A stretch of DNA of 64,000 nucleotides, taken from Girardinichthys multiradiatus. Taxonomy: Eukaryota > Chordata > Actinopteri > Cyprinodontiformes > Goodeidae. Under the pieces are notes generated by a model. It ran no database searches. It saw only the letters and a list, made by a program, of their open reading frames with translations, and was not told the DNA's origin. This document shows positions 1 through 10,999 of the stretch, one piece after another; the stretch's first letter is position 1; each line of letters begins with the position of its first letter. A program made the translations under genes and the position numbers. The DNA lies in contig NC_061817.1 of NCBI RefSeq assembly GCF_021462225.1, positions 11,207,936-11,271,935 of the forward strand, given 5' to 3'.

Positions 1-477
1 ATGGACTGAGGGATTCTTAATGCGGCTCTATCATGGGAAAGACCTAAGCCCAAAAGTCCAATCTTTCAATTGACTGGTCAATTTACATCCTAACCCTCGG
101 CTATATTCATGAGAGATAGATTAAGAAATGAGCTTTCTCAGCCAAGCTCAGACTCAGCCTTACAATTGTACAATTCAACTAAAAATGAATTGTTTTACAG
201 AAAAACTAAAAGACTCTAAATCCCCAGTGCTGAGTAGACTGAAAAAATCCAAAGCATCATGTATACGTCATGGCACCGTGTCACGCTGCCACAAGTTATT
301 TGAGACAATATGGAACAGTGACAAAGCAAAAACTTGTAATTTCTCCAAACTTTATAAGAAGACGAGTTTGAAACGAGTTGGTCAGAGGAGGCTACTAAGA
401 GACTGACAGCAACATTGAAAGAGTTGTAGACGTTTCCTACAAGTCCTGGTTCCTGTAGCTGCTGCAGTTCCCATATA
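1..477. other. Unassigned flank left of Tc1 copy A
   Basis: No motif of a known family was recognised. The open stretches here are short and look like chance. The segment abuts the TA target site of the Tc1 insertion at 478, and the older Tc1 relic seen at 2045-2480 could in principle extend into it, but no transposase motif is visible on this side. Confidence 0.4.
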
Positions 478-2044
478 CAGGTCCTTCTCAAAAAATTAGC
501 ATATTGTGATAAAGTTCATTATTTTCTATAATGTAATGATGAAAATTTAATATTCATATATTTTAGATTCATTGCACACTAACTGAAATATTTCAGGTCA
601 TTTATTATCTTAATACGGATGATTTTGGCATACAGCTCATGAAAACCCAAAATTCCTATCTCACAAAATTAGCATATTTCATTCGACCAATAAAATAAAA
701 GTGTTTTTAATACAAAAAACGTCAACCTTCAAATAATCATGTACAGTTATGCACTCAATACTTGGTCGGGAATCCTTTAGCAGAAATGACTGCTTCAATG
801 CGGCGTGGCATGGAGGCAATCAGCCTGTGGCACTGCTGAGGTCTTATGGAGGCCCAGGATGCTTCGATAGCGGCCATTAGCTCATCCAGAGTGTTGGGTC
901 TTGAGTCTCTCAACGTTCTCTTCACAATATCCCACAGATTCTCTATGGGGTTCAGGTCAGGAGAGTTGGCAGGCCAATTGAGCACAGTGATACCATGGTC
1001 AGTAAACCATTTACCAGTGGTTTTGGCACTGTGAGCAGGTGCCAGGTCGTGCTGAAAAATGAAATCTTCATCTCCATAAAGCTTTTCAGCAGATGGAAGC
1101 ATGAAGTGCTCCAAAATCTCCTGATAGCTAGCTGCATTGACCCTGCCCTTGATAAAACACAGTGGACCAACACCAGCAGCTGACACGGCACCCCAGACCA
1201 TCACTCACTGTGGGTACTTGACACTGGACTTCTGGCATTTTGGCATTTCCTTCTCCCCAGTCTTCCTCCAGACTCTGGCACCTTGATTTCCGAATGACAT
1301 GCAGAATTTGCTTTCATCCGAAAAAAGTACTTTGGACCACTGAGCAACAGTCCAGTGCTGCTTCTCTGTAGCCCAGGTCTGGGGAATGCGGCACCTGTAG
1401 CCCATTTCCTGCACACGCCTGTGCACGGTGGTTCTGGATGTTTCTACTCCAGACTCAGTCCACTGCTTCCGCAGGTCCCCAAGGTCTGGAATCGGCCCTT
1501 CTCCACAATCTTCCTCAGGGTCCGGTCACCTCTTCTCGTTGTGCAGCGTTTTCTGCCACACTTTTTCCTTCCCACAGACTTCCCACTGAGCTGCCTTGAT
1601 ACAGCACTCTGGGAACAGCCTATTCGTTCAGAAATTTCTTTCTGTGTCTTACCCTCTTGCTTGAGGGTGTCAATAGTGGCCTTCTGGACAGCAGTCAGGT
1701 CGGCAGTCTTACCCATGATTGGGGTTTTGAGTGATGAACCAGGCTGGGAGTTTTAAAGGTCTCAGGAATCTTTTGCAGGTGTTTAGAGTTAACTCGTTGA
1801 TTCAGATGATTAGGTTCATAGCTCGTTTAGAGACCCTTTTAATTATATGCTAATTTTGTGAGATAGGAATTTTGGGTTTTCATGAGCTGTATGCCAAAAT
1901 CATCCGTATTAAGACAATAAAAGACCTGAAATATTTCAGTTAGTGTGCAATGAATCTAAAATATATGAATGTTAAATTTTCATCATGACATTATGGAAAA
2001 TAATGAACTTTATCACAATATGCTAATATTTTGAGAAGGACCTG
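478..2044 (-). mobile_element. Tc1-like transposon, 1610-bp family, copy A
   Basis: Both ends read CAGGTCCTTCTCAAAA inward and are flanked by TA (476-477 and 2045-2046), the target duplication of Tc1/mariner elements. The terminal inverted repeats are long (about 200 bp), and each carries an outer and an inner copy of a TTAGCATAT-containing direct repeat, the IR/DR arrangement known from Sleeping Beauty-type elements. The element is 1567 bp. It differs in length from the 1610-bp copies B and D by a 42-bp deletion and a 1-bp deletion, both inside the transposase gene. It is inserted into an older Tc1 relic that is visible downstream of 2046. Confidence 0.95.
755..1716 (-). pseudogene. Tc1 transposase, copy A (frameshift, 42-bp deletion, stop)
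   Basis: This is the DDE transposase that would cut and paste the element; the family protein is 334 residues. The start is the ATG at 1716-1714, which opens with MGKTADLTAVQ, and a helix-turn-helix follows (SERIGCSQSAVSR). The frame is lost after the QTLG motif by a 1-bp deletion in a C run near 1478-1483. A 14-codon in-frame deletion removes the segment before TWATEKQ. A TCA-to-TGA change creates a stop at 1205-1207. The catalytic motifs themselves remain: SDES (first Asp), FQHD (second Asp) and NPIENLWD (Glu), with 34 residues between the last two (DD34E). The C-terminus FPTKY is intact. It is not functional as it stands. Confidence 0.93.
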
Positions 2045-2480
2045 TATCTGGAGACGAGCTCAACCCCATCTCTCTAAACCTCAAATATTATATATCACTA
2101 TAAGAACATCTCAGGTGGCAGCATCATTTGCTTGGGTTACGTTTCTTTCAGATGGAAGGGCAGTTCAATGAGGATATAAACAGCTCTAAATACCAGTCAG
2201 TTTTGGCCTGAAACCTTCAGGTGTCTGCTAAAGAGGAAGATTCATTTTATTTTTATTTTGCAGAGTGAGTCCAAGCATACATCAAATCCAACTTTACAAT
2301 GACTTAACTGGAAAAACTATAATTTCGGAATGGTCTAGCAAAGTCCAGAACTTAACCTGCTAGAAAATCTTTAGGTTTACTCTACCATAAAAAAGGACTG
2401 AATGCTGCAGCTAAATCAAAAGCTACTTAAAGAAAATCTTAGTTTAACTGTGTGCACTATTATGCAACCAGGCAATTGCA
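2045..2480 (+). pseudogene. Old Tc1-like transposase relic
   Basis: Continuing from the copy A insertion site, the plus strand shows degraded Tc1 transposase sequence. A GGSII-like motif near 2115 corresponds to the GGGSIM region after the first catalytic Asp. Further on come a stretch like the FQQD..PKHTA region around 2260-2290 and a WSSKVQNL stretch near 2330, resembling the WP.QSPDL region. Stops and frameshifts are frequent. The relic served as the landing site for copy A. Its own terminal repeats were not identified. Confidence 0.55.
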
Positions 2481-3149
2481 CATTTGTTCAGGTTCCAGTT
2501 GAATTGTGCAGGAAAAACATTTTTTTTTAAATTATTTATCTTGGTCTCACCTTTTACATCAGAAAAGCCTGACAATTAAACAGGGTGTGTATACATATGA
2601 GAACTCCTCTTTGTATGTTAAATTATACAAACATAACTTTTTTTAATTGAAACAAATACTCATAGTAAGATGACTGTGGATTCATGTTTAAAATACATGA
2701 ATATAAATTGATGCAGAATGTTGGTGAGACTGTAAAGAACTGGAATATATGCTAAAATCCCAGATTAAATTTAAGTGCTCGCTGGGAGGGCCCCACTAAA
2801 AAAAATTGTAAGGACACAACAAAATGAAGATGACAGAGCAGACCACTAGAACAAGATGGCTGAGTAGGTTGAACTGACGGAAAAGGTTGTGACTTGTGAT
2901 TAGGGCAGAGAGGATGAAAGGAGTCAGAAGAAAGAGAGAGTCTGGCTGATTGGTTTCCATGGTAACTGCTGATGAGGAGTGCAGGGCTGAATAAAAGAGC
3001 CAGTATCTTTCTTTCTCATTATGGATCCCTGTCACCTCGCACTCACTGAGAGTGTGGAGGGACGTGTTTAATCGGCAGAGTCACACCTTTACTCGCTGCA
3101 GGCCAGTAACAACTCAGCTCCACTCCTGCTCCACTCATGCATTCAGCGC
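2481..3149. other. Unassigned AT-rich sequence
   Basis: No coding or repeat motif was recognised. The 79-codon open stretch at 2796-3035 on the minus strand contains hydrophobic residues but has no family resemblance and is treated as chance. Confidence 0.4.
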
Positions 3150-4150
3150 TAGTCTGTTTCAGATCAAATACATTTTAATATCAGACAAAGATAACCCAAG
3201 TAAACACCAAGAGCAGTTTTCAATTGATCATTTCATTTAATAAGAGAAAAAGCTATCCAAACCAACCTGGCTCTGTACGAAAATATAATTGTCTCCCTTG
3301 TTAAATCATGACTGAACTGTGAGTAACTACGTTTTTAGTTCAGTTTCAGTAGCCACATCCAGGCCTGATCAATTCCAGATCTGCTGAACTAAGAAACTAC
3401 TTAAACAGATCTCGTCTGACCACTTGAAGTAGGGTAAACGACCTCGTTGACATCTATTTGGCTGGAAAGGGTTAAAAGGCCATACTAAAGGGTTTAGGGA
3501 TCTAGTAATCCACGGTGAGAGCTATTAAGCACAAATGGAGAAAACATGGAACAGTAATGAATCTTCCCAGGAGTCACAGGTCTACTGAAATTACTCTAAG
3601 AGCACATTGACAACTCATTCAGGAGGCCATGAAAGACAGAAAAACATCTATAGCACTGCAGATCTTGTCTGCTTAGTTAAGGTTTATGATTTCAAAATAA
3701 GAAAGATTCTTGGCTACTAATAACATTCATGGGAGAGTTCAAAGACAAAAACCACCATTGACCAAAAAGAACACAAAAGATGTTTAAATTAGCCACAAAA
3801 AAAAACATGTAGATGATCAACAAAACGTTTAGGATAGTATTCTGTAAAATTAGAAGACACAGTTGTTTGACAGGTTTGTGTCAAAGTGTGTAAAACTGTC
3901 ACAGCATTGCAGACAAACATCACAGTCAAACATGGTGCTAATAATGTGATGGTCTAGGGCTCCTTTGCTGCTTCAGGATCTGAACAACTTTCCATAATTG
4001 ACTGAACCATGAATTCTGCTTTGCTACCAGAAATCCACTCACAGACCATTGACCCCGTGATTCAGTCGCATAGATATTAGAGGAAGAAAATTCGAAATTT
4101 GAACAAGCCATCAGTTACAGTTTAATTTTCAAGCACCGGGTTGCAAGGTG
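3150..4150 (+). mobile_element. Degenerate Tc1-like transposon relic
   Basis: The stretch resembles a common fish Tc1-like family. Its terminal part carries AGACAAAGATAAC and the TTGTTAAATCATGACT region, followed by a block like the transposase leader (GCCACATCCAGGCCTGAT at about 3351). Transposase remnants follow in order: a helix-turn-helix region near 3510-3620 (CCACGGTGAGAGC), the GTTCAAAGACAAAAACCACC block near 3740, the GTCAAACATGGTG..GATGGTCTAGGGC block near 3925-3960 and ACCATGAATTCTGC near 4008. The right end is missing, and stops and indels are abundant. It is an old inactive copy. Confidence 0.65.
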
Positions 4151-5425
4151 AGGGGTAGGTGAAAGAGACATTTGCGTAGCAGTTGCACTGATACTGCTTT
4201 ATTTGTGCACATATCTGGTATACATGACAGGCACAAGCTGTGGTGCGAGCTGTGCCTGCAGTGTGATCTGGTGTGCTCATGCAGCAACATTTCTCAGCTT
4301 TTTCAAAGGAAGATCAGTGGCAGCCTGCTTTCTGCTGTGATCAAACTGTTTATGATATTTGCTTTTTTCTGACGGCATCATGTCTTCCTATGCCAATAAA
4401 AAGAAAAGAAGACACACAATACTGTGACAGGAATACAATAACATGTAGAGAAAAAGGCCATCCCTCTCTACCCATCCCTGTAGTAGTCCCTATCCAAACC
4501 CCCACATCCTGAAAGAAAATCCTCAATAACTTATAAAGCTTACTTTGTCACCTACTTAATTAAACATCTGTTGCCCTCTTTTCTGGATCTGACCAAACAC
4601 ACTTTAACAACTATAGCAGCCGTAGGGGAAGATAAGTGCAAGATTTACTTTCAACAATTTGTCTTGTGAATTGTTCCAGATGCAGGGGTTAGAAAATCAT
4701 CTCTGTAAGAAAATACTAAGTAAAAAAATATATTCCTTCTGATGAAATCTGACATAGATAAGCGGCAGTAAATCTCTTGGCTGTGATCTTAACAACAGCT
4801 CAAGTAATGAGGCAGCCCACCAAAACCCAGGATATACTTTGACTTGACGCAATGAAAACACGTGGGAATAGTGCAAGCATAAAAACATAAATATTAAGGA
4901 TTACACAATAACCCAGCTATTGTTCTGATCCAATCAAACAAGAGATAAAAATTTTATGGAAAAGCAATATTTTAAAAAAGGATTTACCTTAAAAAATAAT
5001 TATACTTTATCAGAAATGTATCACTAATAATAAATTGCTTATGCTTCACTACTAAACTAATTAGGCAAATAAATACTGTTTAGATAGTAAATGCAATTAA
5101 TGGTATTAATCTGTTATTTTCCTCAAAGGAAACATTTTTTGTTACAGTTCCACATCATAGACTTCAGCAGCTGCTGTTCTTTCGTTGGCCCTTGTTGGTC
5201 AATAGTTAATGTTTTTTAAACCTAGTGCAAGCAGACAGAAAAACTGTCTCGCAAACACATGTACTGTACACACATCTATGTAGAGTAAAAAGACTGAGAC
5301 CTGAGCGCTGATGAGTGGGAGGCATTTGGCAAAGTGGTCTAAGAAAAGAGCTGCTGCAGTGCATCGTAACCAGTATTTCCAAAGGCAGGTGCTAATATGA
5401 GGAACTGGGTGGTGCAACTAAAATA
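4151..5425. other. Unassigned sequence
   Basis: No gene, RNA or recognisable mobile element was found. The open stretches at 4172-4512 (plus) and 4697-4888 and 5199-5417 (minus) are short and have no family motif. Confidence 0.4.
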
Positions 5426-5429
5426 GGCA

Positions 5430-5545
5430 ACTGTGGTGACTGTGGTAAGAGTTCGTCCTGTAACTGGTGGGTTGCCAGTTTAAACCGCAACTCTGTCTCA
5501 GTCGTTGTGTCTTTGGTCAAGACACTTCACCCGCCTTGCCTTTTT
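5430..5545 (+). repeat. tRNA-derived SINE-like repeat
   Basis: A TGACTGTGGTAAGAG segment (5437-5451) resembles a polymerase III A box. GCCAGTTTAAACC (5474-5486) resembles a B box about 25 bases further on. GGTCAAGACACTTCACCC then follows, a sequence typical of the body of fish tRNA-derived SINEs. A T-run lies downstream at 5551-5564. No target duplication was established. Confidence 0.55.
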
Positions 5546-5574
5546 TTTTTTTTTCATCCATTATTCTTTTCTAA

Positions 5575-5775
5575 ATAGCTCGAGTTCCCTTAGACTGGAT
5601 GTAAGAGTGTTTGTCAAAATTTGGTTTTAATATTTGCCCCAGATTTTCATCTGGATTTAGGTCTGTACTTTGACTAGGCCATTCTACCACATGTGTATGC
5701 TTTGATCTAAACCACTCTATTGTATGTAGCTGTGGCTCTGTGTGTAACTAGTCTCATGTGTTTTTTAGCCTCTTA
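5575..5775 (-). repeat. Tc1-like transposase fragment
   Basis: The segment contains GATTTAGGTCTGTACTTTGA and the following GGCCATTCTA..ACATGTGTATGCTTTGATCTAAACCA block. This is the reverse complement of the TGG.QSPDLNPIEN coding region in a widespread fish Tc1-like family. Both element ends are missing. Confidence 0.6.
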
Positions 5776-6171
5776 TACAGGTTCCCAGTACATCACAGGG
5801 CTATCACATGAAATCCTAATAAAATCCATTGACTCATGCTGACAAATTCACAAATACCAATTCATATGTGTCCGTTATGACATCTAGGAGGCATCTTGTT
5901 ATCAGTGCACACCTCAGTCTTCCAATTACACTTGGGATTAAATAAAAGAATATGTTTTCAGGTTGACAACTATTCTCTAATTTTTCAGATCTGAATCAAA
6001 CAACAAGCTTATTTAAAAAAAAGAAATACAACATATTAATTAAAGGAGGTAGCGAAAAGGTCTTTAGCCTTCCAACATTGCGAAACCATTTTATTTCAGA
6101 GTGGGTTTGTACTTTCTGGTTTTTGACTGATTTACAGAGTTTGGTTACGTTTTTTACACATATTCGATATA
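5776..6171. other. Unassigned sequence
   Basis: AT-rich sequence with no motif recognised. Its right border is the TA that precedes the Tc1-like element at 6172. Confidence 0.4.
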
Positions 6172-7162
6172 CCCCATATTGCCAAAAGTATTCGCTCAAC
6201 TGCGCTGACTCGCATATGAACTTAAGTGACATTCCACTCCTAACTCAGAAGGTTCAATATGACCCATTTCTACCTCAGTTCTAGTTTGAAGAATGCTCAG
6301 GGATTTCTCAACGCTATGCAGGCCAGTCAAGCTCATCCACACCAAACTCTTTTATCCATGTTTTTATGGGACTGGCATTGTACACTGGTGTGCAATCATG
6401 TTGGAAAAGGAAGGGGCCATCTCCAAACTGTTCCCACAAAGTTGCGAGCATGGAATTGTCCAAAATGTCTTGGCATGCTGAAGGATTCAGAGTTCCTTTC
6501 ACTGGAACTAAGGGGCCATCCCCACAACATAATCTTTCCACCAAACTTTACATTTGGCACAATATAGTCAGACAAGTACCGTTCTCCTGGAAACCACCAA
6601 ATCCAGACTCGTCCATCAGATTGCCATATGGAGAAAAGCTATTCGTCACTCCAGAGAACGCGCCCCCATTGCTTTAGAATCCACTGCTTTACACCACTAT
6701 GTTGGATGCAGTTGTTTCGCCGTGGAAACCCATTACATGAAACTTTCTACACAATGTTTTGTGATAATCTAAAGGTCACATGACGTTTGGAGGTCTGTAG
6801 TGATTCACTCTGCAGAAAGTCAATTACCTCTGCGCACTATACACGTCAGCATCCGCTGCCTCTGCTCAATCAGTTTACGCGGCTTACCACTTTGTGGCTG
6901 AATTGCTGTTGCTCCCAACCACTTTCACTTTCTAATATAACCACAGACAGTTGACGGTGGAATATTTAGGAGCGAGGCCATTTCACGACTGCACTTGGTG
7001 CACAGGTGGCATCCTATCACAGTACCATGCTGGAATTCACTGAGCTCCTGAGAGCGACCCATTCTTTCACATATGTTTGTAGAAACAGTCTGCATGTGCT
7101 TGATTTTATACACCTGTGGCCATGGACGTGATTTGAACTCCTAATTTAAATTATCTAGAAAT
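6172..7162 (-). mobile_element. Internally deleted Tc1-like transposon
   Basis: The left end (ATATTGCCAAAAGTATTCGC from about 6176) matches the terminus of a well-known fish Tc1-like family and is preceded by TA. On the minus strand the element opens near 7160 with CACAGGTGTATAAAATCAAG (about 7117-7098), the usual leader, but the outer right terminus is absent. Roughly the last third of the transposase gene is deleted between about 6290 and 6320, and a further deletion lies in the middle. About 40 bases at the deletion point (6262-6301) resemble sequence at 12461-12500. Confidence 0.8.
6314..7113 (-). pseudogene. Tc1-like transposase, fragmentary
   Basis: Two recognisable parts remain. The N-terminal part (7113 to 6925) has CERMGRSQELSEFQHGTV and a helix-turn-helix-like stretch, and ends in a stop after CGYIRK. 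The catalytic part (6544 to 6314) has [11 protein letters not shown] and then FQHDCTP, which carries the second catalytic Asp, and it stops at ELDWPA just before the expected SPDLNPIE motif. The third catalytic Glu and the C-terminus are therefore missing. Between the two parts the frame is broken repeatedly. It cannot encode an active enzyme. Confidence 0.8.
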
Positions 7163-7685
7163 AACATGTAATCTTGGCTGTGACCTTTCTGTGTGACATT
7201 TATTCCAAATAAACGTGTGGGTTTTCTCCAGATACTCCAGTTTCCTAAAAGCATGCTGTTTCAATAGACCTTTACTTGCCGTTTTGTATGAATGTGCGCA
7301 TCAGTGGTTGTGCAGTGAATACGGACGGACGGACGGACAAATGGATGGATGAGTGGGTTCATTCAAGCAATAGCATCTCAGAGACAAAGCAAGAGCAAAT
7401 ACAAGTAAATATCTTAAGATATGTTACTAAAGCATCCAAACAGCTTTTCCCAAATCTTACAGAGCAACTTTCAATTAGAGATGCACTGAGAAATTATGAC
7501 CAGAATCAGACCTTTTCAGCTTGATCATGCCTTACTAGTGATCTGTGTTAGGAAATCAAGACAGACAGAGATATAAGAAGTTCTTTAAAATAGAAATGTT
7601 CTTTCTCCTTGTTAAGAGACTTGGCTGGATAGAAACAGAGTTTAATACCCACAGAGGTTGTTTGTGTGTGCAGGTGGTTGTGTTT
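7163..7685. other. Unassigned sequence
   Basis: No feature is recognised apart from the small GGAC/GGAT repeat annotated separately. The open stretches at 7276-7524 and 7545-7730 show no family motif. Confidence 0.4.
7321..7350 (+). repeat. Short (GGAC)n/(GGAT)n simple repeat
   Basis: Four tandem GGAC units are followed by GGAT units. This could be the degenerated tail of a LINE, many of which end in GGATGG repeats in fish, but no LINE body is recognised next to it. Confidence 0.6.
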
Positions 7686-7689
7686 GTGC

Positions 7690-8433
7690 TGTTATTCACT
7701 CTCCCTACAGGGTGTGATTGGCAGGTGTAGCTCTGCAGGGTTTACACGTTGAGTCCAATCAAGAGGGCTTCTTAAGGAGCAGGAACCAGGAGGGAGGCGT
7801 CAGATTGTTAACTCTGCCATCATGGTAACATGACCGTTGTCTGCAGTTCTCCTGTGTTTCATGAGCCTGCTTTTACCCAAGTCTCGGTTCATGCCTTTTA
7901 CAGATTCCTCTAGATTATTGGATTCCTCTAGTGACCATGTCCTGGATTCCACGCGCCTGTTCTTCAGGTACTGCACAGTCGAGTTACTTGGAACTCCTTC
8001 CTGCTGATCCAGTTGTGAGTCTCACCTCCTCTCCTGTCACCAAACTATTGCCCACCTGCCTGTCTACCCTCCAATACCGCTCGCTCTGAAGCACTGCCAC
8101 TCAGAGGCTCACACAAAGAGAGATTCAGTACTAAGAACCTCTGTGCCTCTCCTCCTGCCTAACTCAGCATCTGTGGGAGAACTTACCACCTCCAGCAAGC
8201 CGTCGTCCACTGCCTACAGTGAGCTAACCTCACTCATGTCCTGCGCAATCTATTACCTTCATCTGAACAAACAATAACGTCTCACCTCTCTTCTTCCGTG
8301 CCTACCCAGAACCCTCCGACAGATCTAGTCAGTGTTCTGTTTTAACCCTGTTGCGCCTCAATAAACCTGTTAAACCGCTGTTCTGCCTCTGTGATTGCTG
8401 CCCATACTCAGTCGTTTAATTAACATTATGACA
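7690..8433 (+). repeat. LTR-like repeat family 2, copy 1
   Basis: The stretch shares an ordered series of blocks with 31860-33146: AATCA..GGGCTTTCTTAAG, TGTTAACTC, CAGTTCT..TG, a pyrimidine-rich middle, CAATAAAC, and a TTCTGCCTCTGTGATTGCTG block ending in ATTATGACA. The TGTTAACTC start at 7806, the AATAAA at 8352 and the ACA end at 8433 suggest an LTR, with 7801-7805 (CAGAT) and 8434-8438 (CAGAG) as an imperfect 5-bp duplication. However, homology to the second copy seems to begin upstream of 7806, so the true left border is uncertain. No internal retroelement genes are present. Confidence 0.45.
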
Positions 8434-8981
8434 CAGAGACTACAGGGCTAGCCGGCTACGCTGTTTACCGGCAGTTTAGTAAACTAGCTGTGGACCACAG
8501 AACTGCCTGGAATATCTTGGTAAAGGGGATCAGAGAAACCAAGGGCTCGTACAGGCAACAAGGAGAGGAACACTTTTAAAACAATGACTTCTGCAGCATG
8601 TGGATAGAAATACAAGCACCAAACCCTGGTTTGGCTACTAGAAACTATAAATAATTACAATTATTGATTAACAATTTTTTTAACATTTATAAATAAAGTT
8701 ATAATATGACATTTTTTGTCAGACTACAGGCCTGTTGGTACTCAGGCTCAGTGGCCGTTAGTATTAGCTTATTATATAACAGACACCAACTAGGCAAAAC
8801 ACAATGAAAGAAACAATATTTAAATTGTTTAATGCTACACTAATTTTCTCTGCCCAGACTCTAACATGAACCGTTCAAGTCGGAAGGAGGACAGGATGTG
8901 CAAAGGGTGATAAGTTGCATGGCAGTGGATGAGGAAAGACGCCCTGGAAGTAACTCTTTAAAGCATCTGGGAAGGTAAAAT
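8434..8981. other. Unassigned sequence
   Basis: No recognised coding or repeat signature. Confidence 0.4.
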
Positions 8982-9334
8982 TGCATTCCATTTGCCTTGG
9001 AAGTTGGAGTTTACATCATCTCTGAGTTATAGTGTTCCAGACTCCTGCTTGTTTTTGTTCGTATTGCTAGCAACTGTAACAGCAGCCTTACAACAATAAC
9101 AGTGACAATAAACAATGTTCAATGCGGTATTTCGTGCATGTAAACAGTTTTGAAACAGCTCATCATTGGAAAGTACTATATGCTGTGCTAAAAACAGTGA
9201 AAGTCAGAAAGTTTTTCTACTATTGATGCAAGTAGCAGCCATCTTGAATGCGGAAGTCGGGTATGGTCATGTTGCCCCGAGTTTCCGACTCGTAATTCCG
9301 TCTTTTGGGGGGGTTCCACTTGAAATGGAATGCA
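8982..9334. mobile_element. Small non-autonomous inverted-repeat element (MITE-like)
   Basis: TGCATTCCATTT at 8982-8993 is repeated as its exact reverse complement at 9323-9334. The flanking inner sequences (TTGGAAGTTGGAG on the left, TTTCCGACTCG on the right) also look loosely inverted. The element is 353 bp and encodes no transposase. The superfamily is undetermined because a target duplication is not clear. Confidence 0.5.
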
Positions 9335-9489
9335 CCATAAGCTTCTCCTCGAACCATGCAGAGCTGTGGTTTCGATGGTGTGACTCCTCCTTCCTAGGGC
9401 TGTCTTAAACGTATGTTAATGCTGTGCAGTATGGGGTTCAGAGTTTTACCAGTGTCTTTGTTAGTATAGTTCAGATGTTGTTCTCCATC
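9335..9489. other. Unassigned spacer
   Basis: Short interval between the MITE-like element and the LINE fragment. Nothing recognised. Confidence 0.4.
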
Positions 9490-10140
9490 CTCGGCTAGGC
9501 CTAATGCAGTGTACAACTAAAACGCCCTGAAGAGGAGCCGTCAGGTGGATCCATTGTAAGATAGATCAACAGTAGCTAAGCAGCTGGACCAGATGAGGTG
9601 AAAGGCCACCTGCTAAGGCTTGCGCTGACCAACTTGCCAGGGGTTTTCAAAAACATCTTGAATCTCTCCCTACAGCATGCCACAGTTCCACAGCTCCCAC
9701 CTGCCTCAAATCCACCACCATAGTTCCTGTGCCATAAAATTCTGCTATCACTACTCTCAATGACCACTGCTCATTTGGCTTCACCCCGTCCTCATAAGTG
9801 CTTCGAGAGGATGGTGTTAGCACGCATTAAGAACAGCATTCCAACAGACCTGGACAGACAGTTTAGATACCGGGCAAACAGATCTACAGAGAATGCCATC
9901 TCCACTGCACTTCACGCAGCCCTGACCCACTTGGAGCAATCCAACACCTGTCAGAATGCTCTTTGTGGACTTCAGTAGCACCATCAACACAGTTATACCT
10001 CACAAACTAGTTCAGAAACTAAAAAAAATATGGTTCTAATTACCAACAGCACTCAGAACATCGGGATCGGGGAACTTGACTTCTGACCCCATAATCATGA
10101 ACACTGGCACACCACAGACGTCACCTCTGTTTCTAATATA
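9490..10140 (+). pseudogene. Non-LTR retrotransposon reverse transcriptase fragment
   Basis: Pieces of a LINE reverse transcriptase are visible in more than one frame. They include PDEVKGHLLR and LQHATVPQLPP upstream, CFERMVLARI and FRYRANRSTENAIS at about 9800-9900 (the RT fingers region), and a FVDFSSTINTVIPHKL-like stretch near 9965-10010, where the first catalytic Asp of motif A would lie. Frameshifts and stops separate them. The fragment is cut at 10140 by the Tc1 insertion, and I could not follow it past 12224. It may belong to the same LINE family as the 3' end at 51320-51692, but that is inference. Confidence 0.7.
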
Positions 10141-10487
10141 CAATGCTCAAAAAAATAAAAGGAACACTCAAATAGCACATACCAGGTCTGAATGAATGAA
10201 ATATTCTCATTGAATTCTTTGTTCTGTACAAAGTTGAATGTGCTGACAACAAAATCACACAAAAATCATCAATGGAAATCAAATGTATTAACCAATGGAG
10301 GCCTGGATTTGGAGTCACACACAAAATTAAAGTGGAAAAACACTCTACAGGCTGATCCAACTTTGATGTAATGTCCTTAAAACAAGTCAAAATGAGGCTC
10401 AGTATTGTGTGGCCTCCATGTGTCTGTATGACCTCCCTACAACGTCTGGACATGTTCCTGATGAGACAGTGGATGGTCTCCTGAGGG

Positions 10488-10999
10488 TGTTATGATTTGG
10501 GGTTTGGTTTTTGGTTGCGGGTTTTTCCTCATATGTTTCTCACAGTTAAGGTTTTGAATCATGCTTCTGTTTATTATTTTCCTGGTCATGCTTTAGTTTT
10601 TGTCTTCTAGTTCATGTTTTGTCAAGTTAAGTTTTTGGATCTGATTATGCTTTAGTTTCATGTTTTTCTAGTTATGTTTCTATTAGTTTGTATCCTTGAA
10701 TTTCTGTTTTGCTCTGTTAATTAACTTTATTTGGTTCACCTGCACTAAGCAAATCAGTCTCCTCTTTTCACCTTGTTCTTGCTCCATATATACACCTCTG
10801 TTCTGTTCATTCCTCGCAGAAACATTTCGGATCATGTCACTTTGCTTTGTGCCAGTTCTTGTTGTTCATGCCAAGCCTTTTCATGACTGTTTTTGCCTTC
10901 ACCGTCTGTAGTTAGTTTGTTTCATTAAATCATATTACTCACCACCGATGCTTCCTGTCCGTCTGCAATCTGGGGTCCTCCGCCATACTAAGCCTGACA
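10488..10999 (+). mobile_element. Solo LTR, family 1, copy 1
   Basis: The 512-bp segment starts TGTTATGA and ends CTGACA. It is flanked by a perfect 5-bp duplication GAGGG (10483-10487 and 11000-11004), and the empty site would restore the Tc1 transposase. A TATA-like CATATATAC lies at 10785-10793 and an AATAAA-like ATTAAA at 10924-10929. The same family is present in reverse at 32006-32523. No internal retroelement sequence remains, so this is a recombined solo LTR or a non-autonomous unit. Confidence 0.9.
10785..10793 (+). promoter_or_regulatory. TATA-like box of solo LTR
   Basis: CATATATAC lies 298 bases into the LTR. A matching GTATATATGG is present in the opposite orientation near 32221-32230 in the second copy. 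Conservation between the copies supports a core promoter of the former retroelement. Current activity is not implied. Confidence 0.5.

Noticed and set aside
7806..8433. Firm call of a solo LTR with a 5-bp target duplication
   Set aside because: CAGAT and CAGAG differ, and similarity to the second copy seems to extend left of 7806; kept only as an LTR-like repeat.
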